DNA of 64,000 bases from Ciceribacter sp. T2.26MG-112.2 (GTDB lineage Bacteria; Pseudomonadota; Alphaproteobacteria; Rhizobiales; Rhizobiaceae), in NCBI RefSeq assembly GCF_900492205.1, contig NZ_UEYQ01000009.1, positions 62,001 to 126,000 of the forward strand, given 5' to 3'. This document shows positions 17,868-26,733 of the stretch, in pieces. A model generated the notes under the pieces. It did no database searches. It was not told the DNA's origin and saw nothing but the letters and a program-made list of their open reading frames with translations. Position numbers and translations under genes: made by a program. Position 1 is the first letter of the stretch. Every line of letters begins with the position of its first letter.

Positions 17868-17876
17868 GGATGCACC

Positions 17877-17999
17877 TCAATGTTCGCCTTCCGCTGGATT
17901 CATGATCCTGCGATCCTCCTGCATCTCCAGCCACATGGCATTGACGACGGCAAAGATCGCGGCGAGCGGCAGGCCCAAGAGCCAGGCAAAATACCACAT
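17877..17999 (-). CDS. cydX: CydX, small subunit of cytochrome bd oxidase
   Basis: 40 residues, beginning MWYFAWLLGLPLAA and containing one membrane helix followed by EMQEDR, the CydX pattern (conserved W-Y-F-x-W-x-L-G start and a Glu-rich end). CydX is needed for stability and activity of cytochrome bd. It starts 15 bases after the cydB stop in the same orientation. It is short enough to be missed by automatic annotation. Confidence 0.9.
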   Translation of the reverse strand: MWYFAWLLGLPLAAIFAVVNAMWLEMQEDRRIMNPAEGEH

Positions 18000-18013
18000 C
18001 GTTCTTGTCTCCT

Positions 18014-19165
18014 TCAGTAAACGGTGCCGCTGTCGGCATTGATATCGGCCTCGGTCACCTTGCCCCACAGGACCTTGTAGACCCAGGCGGTGTAGGCGAG
18101 GATGATCGGCACGAAGATGACGGCCATGACCAGCATGACGAACAGCGTCTGGTGCGAGGACGAGGAATTCCACACTGTCAGCGACGATTTGGGATCAACC
18201 GACGACGGCAGGATGAAGGGGAACATCGTCAGCCCGACCGATGAGATGATGCCGGTGATCGCGAGCTTGGAGTAGAGCAACGTCGAGACTTCGCGACCGG
18301 CCCTGAGGCCGAAGAAGGCCAGAACCGCGCCGATGACGCCGAGAACCGGAGCCACGGCGATCCATGGACGCTCGGAATAGGCGGCAAACCAGGAGGGCGT
18401 ACGCATGACCTCGCCGAGCAGCGGATTGGACGGACCGTCGGTGACGACGGTTCCCGGGATCGCGTAGCCGGAAATCCCCGTTGCCAACCAGACACCGGCC
18501 AGAAGATAGGCGACGATGGTCACCAGAGCGGCGACCGAGCCGATTTTGCGGGCCCGAATCTGAACCGGCCCCTCCGACTTCAGCTGAAGCCAGGCCGCAC
18601 CATGCATCGTCAGCATGGCAATGGAGACCAGGCCGGCAAGGAGCGCGAAGGGATTGAGCAGGCCGAAGAAGGTGCCGTCATAGAAGATCATCAAGTCTTC
18701 GTTGAAGCGGAAGGGGGCCCCTTGAAGGACATTGCCCATGGCCACGCCGAAGATCAGCGCCGGCACGGCGCCGCCGACGAACAGCGCCCAGTCCCAGGCG
18801 GAGCGCCACAGGGCACTGTCGCGCTTCGAACGATACTTGAAGCCAACCGGACGCAAGATGAGGGCTGCCAGAACCGCGAACATGGCGAGATAGAAGCCGG
18901 AGAAGCTGACGGCATAGAGCGGCGGCCAGGCGGCGAAGATCGCCCCGCCCCCGAGGATAAACCAGACCTGGTTGCCTTCCCAGACCGGACCGATCGTGTT
19001 GATGGCGACACGGCGCTCCACGTCGGTCTTGCCGACGAAGGGAAGCAGGGTACCGACGCCCAGGTCAAAGCCATCGGTCAGGGCAAAGCCGGTGAGCAAC
19101 ACGCCGAGCAGCAGCCACCAGACGACCCGCAGCAGTTCGAAGTCCAGGAATTGATGAAGGATCAT
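18014..19165 (-). CDS. cydB: Cytochrome bd ubiquinol oxidase subunit II
   Basis: 383 residues, about nine membrane helices. Characteristic N-terminus LRVVWWLLLGVLLTGFALTDGFDLGVGTLLPF and the IGPVWEGNQVWFILGGGAIFAAWP motif conserved in CydB. With CydA and CydX it forms the high-affinity quinol oxidase of the inner membrane, used at low oxygen. Follows cydA by 5 bases. Confidence 0.96.
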   Translation of the reverse strand: MILHQFLDFELLRVVWWLLLGVLLTGFALTDGFDLGVGTLLPFVGKTDVERRVAINTIGPVWEGNQVWFILGGGAIFAAWPPLYAVSFSGFYLAMFAVLAALILRPVGFKYRSKRDSALWRSAWDWALFVGGAVPALIFGVAMGNVLQGAPFRFNEDLMIFYDGTFFGLLNPFALLAGLVSIAMLTMHGAAWLQLKSEGPVQIRARKIGSVAALVTIVAYLLAGVWLATGISGYAIPGTVVTDGPSNPLLGEVMRTPSWFAAYSERPWIAVAPVLGVIGAVLAFFGLRAGREVSTLLYSKLAITGIISSVGLTMFPFILPSSVDPKSSLTVWNSSSSHQTLFVMLVMAVIFVPIILAYTAWVYKVLWGKVTEADINADSGTVY

Positions 19166-19170
19166 GATCG

Positions 19171-20772
19171 TTACTCCGCGGGTTGGGCAAACGGCGAGGG
19201 TGCACTCAGCCGGTCACGATGCTGCTTCTGCCATTGATCGGTCTCGGACACGTCTACGTGCGGACCCTTGCGGATATATTTGAGCATCAGCCCCATCTCG
19301 ATGACGAAGAGCACGGTGTAGAACATTACGAAGCCGGCCAGCGTAATCGCCAAATCGGTGACGGACAGTTGCGAGGCCGACAGCGCGGTCGGCAGGACGC
19401 CGTCCACAGTCCAGGGCTGACGGCCGAATTCGGCGACGAACCAGCCGAGTTCGGCGGCGATCCACGGCGTCGGGATGATGATGACGGCGAGCCACAGCGC
19501 CAGGCGGGGGAACTGCATCCTGCGGAAAGATGCCATCCAGAAGAACCAGGCCATGACCGCGATGAAGGAGAAGCCGAGCGCCACCATCAGGCGGAACGCC
19601 CAGAACAGCGGCCAGACGGTCGGAACCGTGTTATTGGCAGCCATCTTGATCTGGTCGTCGCTCGCCAGTCGCGGATCGTCGACATAGCGCTTCAGGAGCA
19701 GGGCGAAGCCGAGATCCTTGCTGTGCGCCTCGAAAGTTGTGCGAACTTCGTCGGAAACCTGGCCCTTTTCGGCGCGGTAAGTCATCAGCGCGTCATAGGC
19801 GATCTGGCCGGAGCGGATCCGCTCTTCGGCCTGCTGGACCAGATCGGCGATGCCGGGAATCTCGTGGGTGAGCGAACGCGTACCGATCAGGCCCATGACA
19901 TAGGGGATATGCAGGGCATAATGCGTCTCGCGGGCCTCCTGATCGGGAAAGCCAACCAGTGTGAAGGAGGCCGGCGCGGGAAGCGTTTCCCACATGCCTT
20001 CGATCGCGGCGAGCTTCATCTTCTGCGAATGCGTGACCGAGTAGCCGGATTCGTCGCCGAGGACGACGACCGAAAGGGCCGATGCCAGGCCGAAGCTGGC
20101 GGCAACCGCGATCGAGCGGCGGGCAAGGTCGGTATGGCGGTTCTTCAGCAGGTACCAGGCAGACACCCCGAGCACGAAGACCGAGGCCGTGACATAGCCG
20201 GCCGACACCGTGTGGACGAACTTGGCCTGGGCGACTTCATTGAAGACCACGTCGAAGAAAGAGGTCATCTCCATGCGCATCGACATCGGATTGAACTGCG
20301 CGCCGACCGGATTCTGCATCCAGCCATTGGCAATCAGGATCCACAGCGCCGAGAAGTTCGAGCCGATCGCCACCAGCCAGGTGACGATCATGTGCGCGCG
20401 CTTGGAGAGCTTGTCCCAACCGAAGAAGAACAGCCCGACGAAGGTCGCCTCGAGGAAGAAGGCCATGAGCCCCTCGACCGCGAGCGGCGCGCCGAAGATG
20501 TCACCGACGTAGTGACTGTAATAGCTCCAGTTCATGCCGAACTGGAATTCCATGGTGATGCCGGTGGCCACACCCAGCACGAAGTTGATGCCGAACAGGG
20601 TGCCCCAGAATTTCGTCATCTGTCGCCAGATGGGACGATCCGTCATGACATAGACCGTTTCCATGATCGCAATGATGATGGAAAGGCCGAGCGTCAAGGG
20701 GACGAAGAGAAAGTGATACATCGCCGTCATCGCGAATTGCAGGCGTGACAGCTCGACAATATCGAGTTCCAT
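19171..20772 (-). CDS. cydA: Cytochrome bd ubiquinol oxidase subunit I
   Basis: 533 residues. Heme-ligand His at residue 20 (TAMYHFLFVPLTLG), the conserved GWMQNPVGAQFNP stretch, the Q-loop region (residues about 255-350) and GRQPWTVDGVLPT near the C-terminal third are all present. The Q-loop is of the short type. It oxidises quinol and reduces oxygen to water without proton pumping, giving respiration at low oxygen and tolerance of NO and sulfide. A perfect Fnr/FixK box lies about 86 bases upstream. Confidence 0.96.
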   Translation of the reverse strand: MELDIVELSRLQFAMTAMYHFLFVPLTLGLSIIIAIMETVYVMTDRPIWRQMTKFWGTLFGINFVLGVATGITMEFQFGMNWSYYSHYVGDIFGAPLAVEGLMAFFLEATFVGLFFFGWDKLSKRAHMIVTWLVAIGSNFSALWILIANGWMQNPVGAQFNPMSMRMEMTSFFDVVFNEVAQAKFVHTVSAGYVTASVFVLGVSAWYLLKNRHTDLARRSIAVAASFGLASALSVVVLGDESGYSVTHSQKMKLAAIEGMWETLPAPASFTLVGFPDQEARETHYALHIPYVMGLIGTRSLTHEIPGIADLVQQAEERIRSGQIAYDALMTYRAEKGQVSDEVRTTFEAHSKDLGFALLLKRYVDDPRLASDDQIKMAANNTVPTVWPLFWAFRLMVALGFSFIAVMAWFFWMASFRRMQFPRLALWLAVIIIPTPWIAAELGWFVAEFGRQPWTVDGVLPTALSASQLSVTDLAITLAGFVMFYTVLFVIEMGLMLKYIRKGPHVDVSETDQWQKQHRDRLSAPSPFAQPAE

Positions 20773-20851
20773 GGTCTTGCTCTCGGTTGGTTAAAACATG
20801 CATCCACGACGCATAATATTTTTTATATGTATCAACCGAGCGACATCGTCC

Positions 20852-20865
20852 TTGATGTGGATCAA
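20852..20865 (-). promoter_or_regulatory. Fnr/FixK anaerobox upstream of cydA
   Basis: TTGATGTGGATCAA matches the TTGAT-N4-ATCAA consensus exactly. It lies between cydC and cydA, centred 86 bases before the cydA start, where activation of a cydABX promoter at low oxygen would be expected. It implies that cydABX has its own promoter apart from cydDC. Confidence 0.82.
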
Positions 20866-20888
20866 TATCGTATATCAAGTATGCACCT

Positions 20889-22550
20889 TTACCGATGACC
20901 GATCGCGATCTCCCCATTGGCCCAGGCACGCTCTGCGTCGCGGTGGGCCGCAACCAGGATCGCCGCCTCGGGAAAACCCTGACGCAAGCGCTCGAGAAGC
21001 ATCCGCGCCGTTTCCTCGTCGAGACCTTCCGTCGGCTCGTCGAGAAGGATGATGCGAGGCCGGCGCAGCAACATCCGGGCGAGCGCCAGCCGTCTTCTTT
21101 CGCCGCCCGACAGGCCGAGACCGGCCTCGCCGAGTTGGCAATCGAGTCCCCCTCTTTCTTCGACCACCCTATCGAGGCAGGCAATCTTCAGGCTGTGCCA
21201 GAGCATATCATTTGAGGCTGCGGGGTCGGCGACGCGCAGATTGTCTGCGATCGTACCACTGACCAGCGCCGTGCGTTGTGGCAGATAGCCGATGCAAGCG
21301 GCACGCTCCGCCTCGCCAAGGGCATCGAGCGGTCGGCCCTCGACGATGACCGAGCCTTGGGCCGGCGTCATCAATCCGCGCACGACATTCAGAAGCGTTG
21401 TCTTGCCCGAACCGCTCGGCCCGACCAGTGAAAGGGTCTCGCGAGCGCGGACGGAAAATGCGATGCCCTGGAACAGGACGCGGCTCTGCTGTCGGCAGGC
21501 CAGGTCCGAGACACTCAGCAGCGGATGGTCGGCAGGAAGAGGAGACGCCGCCATCGGGTTTCCCGGTGCGGGGCCAGCCGGATCGTCGAACTGGGCCTCG
21601 ATCCGGCGTGCGGCATCCGTCATCTTGCCCAGTTCGGCAATGCCTCGCGCCAGGGGTGCCGCGGTCTCGACCAGCGCCAGCGCGGCGAAGAAACCAAGCG
21701 CGGCACTGGCCGGATCGATTGTTCCGTCGGCGACCGCAAGCCCGCCGATCAGCAATCCACCGCCGGCGGCGATCGTGCCGGCAAGGCCGAGGAGAATGGC
21801 CGAGACCCGTTCGACCGCATCGATCCTTGCCTGCGCCCTTTGCAGCCGGCGATGCGCATCGAGGATGGACTGGCGATGGTCTTCCAGCCGGCCGGCGACG
21901 GCAAGCTCGGTCTGTCCGCGCATCATATCGATGAACCGCATGCGCAAGGCCTGCATCGCCCTTTGAGCAAAGCGCGACGGCTGCCGGGAAAAGCGCGCGG
22001 CAAAGACGAGCGCCGCCCCCAGACCGCAAACATAGCTGCCGATCTCCCAAAAGGCGACGGAGGGGAGGACGAGCCAGCCGATCAACACAAGGGCGGCGGC
22101 CAGAACCAGGGTCGCGGCGATGGCCGGCATGACGAGACGCAAGGCGACGCCGTCGAGCGCATCGACATCGATCGTCAGGTGATTGAGCCGCTCCGAACCG
22201 CGCAGGCGCGCAAGCAGCACGACCGGCTTCTGCAACATCGCGCTCAGCAGTGCGACGCGCAATTCGGCAAGCCCTTTCAGCGTTGCGTCATGGGTCGCCA
22301 GCCGCTCGCCATAACGGGCGGCGGCCCGGCCAAGGGCGAGAAACCGGACGCCGGCGCTGGGGCGAAAGACGTCGAAGGTGAGGCCGGCGCCCGCAAGGCC
22401 CGCCATGCCGGCGGCGGTGATGAACCAGCCGGACAGGCCCAGCAACGCAAGGCCGGCGCCAAGAACGGAGACGGACAAAAGGATACCGATGGCAAGGGCG
22501 CCGAAGCGCCGGCGCCAGACACGCAGGAAAACCCGCCAAAGCGCCTTCAT
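20889..22550 (-). CDS. cydC: Cysteine/glutathione ABC exporter subunit CydC
   Basis: 553 residues. Six-helix membrane domain then ATPase: Walker A GPSGSGKTTLL, signature LSGGERRRLALARML, Walker B RIILLDEPTEGLD. CydDC exports reductant (cysteine, glutathione) to the periplasm and is required to assemble cytochrome bd. Overlaps the end of cydD by 4 bases and is followed after 116 bases by cydA. Confidence 0.94.
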   Translation of the reverse strand: MKALWRVFLRVWRRRFGALAIGILLSVSVLGAGLALLGLSGWFITAAGMAGLAGAGLTFDVFRPSAGVRFLALGRAAARYGERLATHDATLKGLAELRVALLSAMLQKPVVLLARLRGSERLNHLTIDVDALDGVALRLVMPAIAATLVLAAALVLIGWLVLPSVAFWEIGSYVCGLGAALVFAARFSRQPSRFAQRAMQALRMRFIDMMRGQTELAVAGRLEDHRQSILDAHRRLQRAQARIDAVERVSAILLGLAGTIAAGGGLLIGGLAVADGTIDPASAALGFFAALALVETAAPLARGIAELGKMTDAARRIEAQFDDPAGPAPGNPMAASPLPADHPLLSVSDLACRQQSRVLFQGIAFSVRARETLSLVGPSGSGKTTLLNVVRGLMTPAQGSVIVEGRPLDALGEAERAACIGYLPQRTALVSGTIADNLRVADPAASNDMLWHSLKIACLDRVVEERGGLDCQLGEAGLGLSGGERRRLALARMLLRRPRIILLDEPTEGLDEETARMLLERLRQGFPEAAILVAAHRDAERAWANGEIAIGHR

Positions 22551-24244
22551 GCGGCATCCCCCAGACGAATGACGCGATCAAGCCGCGCGATCAGGCGCGG
22601 GTCGTGGGTCGCGATCACCAGCGTCGCCCCCTGCCGGCCTGCCGCCTCCAGGGCCCCGATCACGCGATCAGCGGTTGCGGCATCGAGATCCGCCGTCGGC
22701 TCGTCCGCGAAGATCACCCGGGCGTCGGCATAGATGGCGCGCGCGATCATCAACCGCCGCGCCTCGCCGCCTGAGACGCCGCTACCGTTTTCGCCGAGAC
22801 GGGTTTCGACGCCACGCGGAAGTGCCGTTACGACCCCCTCGGCCGAGGCGGCATGAAGGGCCGCCTCGAGCCGGATAGCATCCGCCCGCCCGTCCACGAG
22901 GGAGATATTGGCGCGCAGGCTGGCATTGAGCATGTGCGGATGCTGGCCGACGAAACCGATCATGCTTCTCCAGGCGTCGGCATGGTCATCGTCGAGCGGC
23001 TGACCGGCGACCTCGATCTGGCCGCCCGATGGCCGGACGAGGCCTGCAAGCAAGGCGATCAGGGTCGTCTTGCCGGCTCCGCTCGGCCCGACGATCGCCA
23101 CTTTTTCCCCCGGCATGATGCGTATGTCCGGAAAAGCAATCTCCCGGCCGCCGGTCGAACAGCGCAATCCGGTCGTCGCGACCGTCAGGCTGCCCGAAAG
23201 ACCCGCCGGCGCCTTTCCGCCCCGGCCAAGAATCGTCTGCCGCGGCTCTCTCTCGCGCTCGGCCAGTTCGCCGGCCACGGCAAGGGCGGCGGCCTTGTCG
23301 TGCCAGGCGGAAGCGAGGTCCCTGAGCGGCTGGAAGAAATCCGGCACGAGCAGCAGGATGAAGATGCCCTCGGCGATCGACAGCGGTGTTGTATAGGCCC
23401 CAAAGGTGAACGTGCCGAGCAGGCTGAAGCCGACATAGACGGCGACCATGGCAATGCCGATGGCGGAGAAGAGCTCGAGCACCGTCGAGGAAAGGAAGGC
23501 GATGCGAAGTACCTCCATCGTCCTGGCGCGCAAGGTCTCCGCCGACTGGCGGAACCGGTCGACCGTTCTTTGCTCGGCGTTCAGCAGGCGGATGTCGGCG
23601 GCGGCGTTCAGCCATTCCAGCAGGACCGAATTGAGCGTTCCGGTCGCGACCATGTGTTTTTCACTGGCGTCGCGTGCGGCCATGCCGATCAGTGCCATGA
23701 AGACCGGAATGAGCGGACCGGCGACCAGAAGCACGAGGCCGGCTACCCAGGAGATCGACGTCACGACGATCAACAGGGCGGCAGGCACGATCGCCACCTT
23801 GATTGCGGCCAGCCGATAGCGTGTTGCAAACGGCATCAGGGCGTCCAGCTTGCTGGCCAGGAGCGTGGCAAGCGCCGCCGATGTCTGCCGGCCCTCGCCA
23901 AAGGGCGAGGTGAGGCTTTCCCGGGCGATCAGGTCGGTGCGTTCGCGTGTGACGATCCGCTGTGCAACATGAAAGGCCATTCGCCCGGCCAGGGCTTCGC
24001 CCAGGTGGCGCGCAAGACCGAGGCCGACGAATGCCAGGACGGTCGGCACCGGCGCAAGGGCCGGCGGGCGCGTTTCCACGAGCGCTGCCAGAAGCTGCGC
24101 GACCAGCCAGGCCTGGGGAATCCACAAAAGCGCCGAAAGGACCGCGAAGCTCGCAGCCACCGCCATGGGCCGGCCATCTTGCCGTGCCATGGCACCGAGC
24201 CTGCGGCGCGCGGGATCGCTTTCAATCTTCTTCGTTCTGGACAA
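22547..24244 (-). CDS. cydD: Cysteine/glutathione ABC exporter subunit CydD
   Basis: 565 residues with the TTG start chosen here (LSRTKKIESDP). The first ATG, at 24190, would remove the ARRRLGAM segment that CydD homologues share, so the earlier start is preferred; upstream extension is also open. Membrane domain, then Walker A GPSGAGKTTLI, signature VSGGEARRLMIARAI, Walker B VIFADEPTADLD. First gene of the cydDCABX cluster; a near-perfect anaerobox sits about 60 bases upstream, shared with the divergent nsrR-like gene. Confidence 0.9.
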   Translation of the reverse strand: MSRTKKIESDPARRRLGAMARQDGRPMAVAASFAVLSALLWIPQAWLVAQLLAALVETRPPALAPVPTVLAFVGLGLARHLGEALAGRMAFHVAQRIVTRERTDLIARESLTSPFGEGRQTSAALATLLASKLDALMPFATRYRLAAIKVAIVPAALLIVVTSISWVAGLVLLVAGPLIPVFMALIGMAARDASEKHMVATGTLNSVLLEWLNAAADIRLLNAEQRTVDRFRQSAETLRARTMEVLRIAFLSSTVLELFSAIGIAMVAVYVGFSLLGTFTFGAYTTPLSIAEGIFILLLVPDFFQPLRDLASAWHDKAAALAVAGELAEREREPRQTILGRGGKAPAGLSGSLTVATTGLRCSTGGREIAFPDIRIMPGEKVAIVGPSGAGKTTLIALLAGLVRPSGGQIEVAGQPLDDDHADAWRSMIGFVGQHPHMLNASLRANISLVDGRADAIRLEAALHAASAEGVVTALPRGVETRLGENGSGVSGGEARRLMIARAIYADARVIFADEPTADLDAATADRVIGALEAAGRQGATLVIATHDPRLIARLDRVIRLGDAA

Positions 24245-24299
24245 GGCGAGCCTAAAGGGAGATTTTTGATGCAGGTTTTGGCCGAGACTAACGGCGTAG

Positions 24300-24313
24300 C
24301 TGATCTTGATCAA
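24300..24313. promoter_or_regulatory. Anaerobox-like site between cydD and the nsrR-like gene
   Basis: CTGATCTTGATCAA matches TTGAT-N4-ATCAA at all but the first base and contains the 8-base palindrome TTGATCAA. Position: 56 bases before the cydD TTG and 70 before the divergent regulator, so it could serve either or both. Confidence 0.6.
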
Positions 24314-24382
24314 ATTCCAAATTGTCGCGCTGTCGTAAGAGAGAGGCAGTGCAAGTTCGCCCGTTGACCGGAAAACTGAATA

Positions 24383-24919
24383 ATGCGGCTCACCACACGG
24401 ACCAATCTGGCCATCAGGACTTTGATGTTCTGTGCCGTCAATGCGCAAATCACGGTGCGCAAGAGCGACATCGCCGCTGCCTGCAACGCCTCGGAAAACC
24501 ACCTTGGCCAGGTGATCCGTGTCCTCGGCCAGCACGATTTCATCGACGCGACCCGCGGGCGGCATGGCGGCCTGCAACTGATGCGCGCGCCTTCGGAAAT
24601 CAATATCGGCGCCGTCTTCCGCGTTTTCGAGGCCGATCTGCCCTTTGCGGAATGCTTCAGTATCACCAACACCTGTCCTCTGGTCGAAGTCTGCTGGCTA
24701 CGCAATGCGATCCGCGACGCGGTGGAGGCTTTTTATGCTTCGCTCGACAAGGTGCGCCTGTCCGATCTGGTCGAGGGCAATGCCGGACTTGCCGCCTTGC
24801 TGCATTTTCAAGCCCCGCCCAGATGTTCCAGCATGGGACAAAGACCTGCGGCCGTCCCGCGCCTGACCTCGGCGGAAAGGACCGCTCGAGTCCTTCAAGA
24901 AGACATCGAGACGTCGTGA
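24383..24919 (+). CDS. Rrf2-family regulator, NsrR-like (NO-sensing)
   Basis: 178 residues. Rrf2 winged helix: RLTTRTNLAIRTLMFCAV, then ITVRKSDIAAACNASENHLGQVIRVLGQHDFIDATRGRHGGLQL. Three Cys at 91, 98 and 104 (FAEC..TCPLVEVC) match the Fe-S cluster ligands of NsrR. NsrR proteins lose repression when NO damages the cluster. Its place opposite cydDC suggests that cytochrome bd, which is NO-tolerant, is induced under nitrosative stress. The C-terminal 40 residues are longer than in typical NsrR. Confidence 0.8.
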   Translation: MRLTTRTNLAIRTLMFCAVNAQITVRKSDIAAACNASENHLGQVIRVLGQHDFIDATRGRHGGLQLMRAPSEINIGAVFRVFEADLPFAECFSITNTCPLVEVCWLRNAIRDAVEAFYASLDKVRLSDLVEGNAGLAALLHFQAPPRCSSMGQRPAAVPRLTSAERTARVLQEDIETS

Positions 24920-25027
24920 CGCGCACAATCCCGGGATTGTCGCAGGACAGCGTCGCCCTTTCGGTGTGAGGCACCACGCATCCACGCCGGCCGTGAGGGC
25001 CTTCAGGGCAAGCGGGAAATACGCCGT

Positions 25028-25660
25028 TCAAGCAGGCCGGACGAACTGCGCGCGCATCGCTTCCACCGGCTCGCGGCAGCAGCAGCCCTCGATATGGTCG
25101 TTGACCAGGCCCATGGCCTGCATGAAGGCATAGACGGTGGTCGGGCCGACGAAGGACCAGCCGCGCTTCTTTAGATCCTTCGACAGGCGAATGGACGTCG
25201 GCGAGGTGGGATTGGCTCTGAGTGTCGCATAATCCATACGCTGCGGACGCTCCTGCGGGCTCGGCTCGAAGCTCCAGAAATAACGCGCGAGCGAACCGAA
25301 CTCGGTTGCAAGATCGACGGCATGCCGGGCATTGTTGATCGTCGAAACGATCTTGCCGCGGTGGCGCACGATGCCGGTGTCCGAAAGACAACGCGCGATG
25401 TCGGCATCGTCGAACAGGGCGACTTTATGGAAATCGAAGCCGGCGAAGGCGGCGCGGAAATTCTCGCGCTTGCGAAGAATGGTCAGCCAGGACAGGCCTG
25501 ACTGGAAGCCCTCGAGGCAGATCTTCTCGAACAGGCGGCGATCGTCGGTGACCGGCCGTCCCCATTCCTCGTCGTGATAGCGGCGGTAGTCGTCAAGACC
25601 GCCATGCCAGAAGCAGCGATCCAGTCCATCCTCACCGGGAATCAGCCCCGTCTTTTCCAT
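25028..25660 (-). CDS. tag: 3-methyladenine-DNA glycosylase I
   Basis: 210 residues from MEKTGLIPG. Zinc-snap residues: Cys in RCFWHGG, His after DDYRRYH, and the C-terminal NDHIEGCCC. Substrate-pocket motifs: YHDEEWGRPV, GFQSGLSWLTILRKRENFRAAF, and KRGWSFVGPTTVYAFMQAMGLVNDH. Removes 3-methyladenine from alkylated DNA. Compare the zinc-less relative at 9152. Transcribed away from the L,D-transpeptidase gene. Confidence 0.93.
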   Translation of the reverse strand: MEKTGLIPGEDGLDRCFWHGGLDDYRRYHDEEWGRPVTDDRRLFEKICLEGFQSGLSWLTILRKRENFRAAFAGFDFHKVALFDDADIARCLSDTGIVRHRGKIVSTINNARHAVDLATEFGSLARYFWSFEPSPQERPQRMDYATLRANPTSPTSIRLSKDLKKRGWSFVGPTTVYAFMQAMGLVNDHIEGCCCREPVEAMRAQFVRPA

Positions 25661-25867
25661 GCGCGATGATTCCCTTAACCTTGGCGGAAGTCCGTTTACC
25701 ATTTGTTCACTATTTTTCCAAACGCTGCGCTAACCCTGATGAAAGGTTTACGGGGTCTGCGGCCTTTTCATCAACGGGCATTTACCAATTGTCGCGACGG
25801 CGCTGGCACGATCGCAATGAAAGCCAATAAGGGCTTGCCTCCTCGGTCCCATGTAGCGAGTTGTCCG

Positions 25868-26623
25868 ATGTTCGAGAAATCCTATTTCCTGGCCGCGCTT
25901 GTCGGCCTTTCTGTCGCCTTGCCCGCGGTCCAGCCCGCCAGCGCGAACGATCGTTACCAGAGCCGCCCGCCGGTGATCGTCAGCCCCGATCTTTCCGCCC
26001 CCTGGGTGATGCAGCTCGGCGGCGCCCAGCGGCCGGTCGTCTACGCGCCGCGCGCCGCACAGCCGCAGATGCGCACCTATCAGCGCCAGGTCCAGCGGCG
26101 AGCGCCGCAGGCAACGCTCGTCCAGCCGGCCACCGCTCGCCCCAACAAGCCGGTGCGCAGCCAGATCGACCCGGTCTTCTTGCCGCAGATGGTTGCTTAC
26201 GATAGCCCGCACAAGCCGGGCACCATCGTCATCGACACCAATAATCGCTTCCTCTATCTCGTCACCGGCAATGGTCAGGCGCGCCGCTATGGCGTGGGCG
26301 TCGGCAAGCCGGGCTTCGAATGGGCCGGCAAGCACAAGATCACCGCCAAGCGCGAATGGCCCGACTGGGTCCCGCCGAAGGAGATGATTTCCAGGGAAGC
26401 GGCGAAGGGGCATTATCTCCCGGCCCGCATGGAAGGCGGACCGGAAAATCCGCTCGGCGCGCGCGCCATGTATCTCGGCTCGACGCTTTACCGCATCCAT
26501 GGCACCAATGCGCCATGGACGATCGGCAGCGGTGTGTCGTCAGGCTGCATCCGCATGCGCAACGAGGATGTGGTCGACCTTTACGAGCGCGTCAATGTCG
26601 GAACGAGCGTCATCGTCCTTTGA
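25868..26623 (+). CDS. L,D-transpeptidase (YkuD domain), first of a tandem pair
   Basis: 251 residues from MFEKSYFLAALVG; upstream starts in the same frame lack a signal peptide at the right place. Signal peptide to about residue 27 (PASAN). A Pro/Arg/Gln-rich linker runs to about residue 105. YkuD domain follows with GTIVIDTNNRFLYLV and the catalytic HGTNAPWTIG...SSGCIRM (His-x-SxGC-R). Makes 3-3 peptidoglycan crosslinks or anchors proteins to the wall. A second copy follows at 26756. Confidence 0.92.
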   Translation: MFEKSYFLAALVGLSVALPAVQPASANDRYQSRPPVIVSPDLSAPWVMQLGGAQRPVVYAPRAAQPQMRTYQRQVQRRAPQATLVQPATARPNKPVRSQIDPVFLPQMVAYDSPHKPGTIVIDTNNRFLYLVTGNGQARRYGVGVGKPGFEWAGKHKITAKREWPDWVPPKEMISREAAKGHYLPARMEGGPENPLGARAMYLGSTLYRIHGTNAPWTIGSGVSSGCIRMRNEDVVDLYERVNVGTSVIVL

Positions 26624-26638
26624 CATATGCCGCAGGTA

Positions 26639-26657
26639 CCGCCGGACTGACCGGCGG
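26639..26657 (+). terminator. Hairpin after the first L,D-transpeptidase gene
   Basis: CCGCCGG (26639-26645) pairs with CCGGCGG (26651-26657), loop of 5. It is 16 bases past the stop codon and followed by a moderately T-rich stretch (TTCGATTTCATC), so termination is possible but not strong. Confidence 0.5.
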
Positions 26658-26704
26658 TTCGATTTCATCAATTTTCAATGAGGCATTGCTTAAGCACTTG
26701 CATC

Positions 26705-26733
26705 GGGATGGGAGTCGGCTAGGCTCCCATCCC
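26705..26733 (+). promoter_or_regulatory. Strong hairpin in the 5' leader of the second L,D-transpeptidase
   Basis: A 10-bp perfect stem, GGGATGGGAG (26705-26714) with CTCCCATCCC (26724-26733), loop TCGGCTAGG. It ends 22 bases before the start codon of the following gene and is followed by TTACGTTTTGGGG. It could be a terminator for read-through from the first gene or a leader structure; it does not cover the ribosome site itself. Confidence 0.55.

Larger units (their letters stand above)
17372..17876. other. 505-base intergenic region between the DevB-like gene and cydX
   Basis: No convincing gene. It holds an AT-rich palindrome at 17478-17497, a strong GC hairpin at 17736-17768 and a C10 run at 17858-17867. 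The short open frames here show no recognisable protein. Confidence 0.6.

Noticed and set aside
26661-26675. Anaerobox-like TCGATTTCATCAA after the first L,D-transpeptidase
   Set aside because: The spacer is 3 bases instead of 4 and a core base is wrong.
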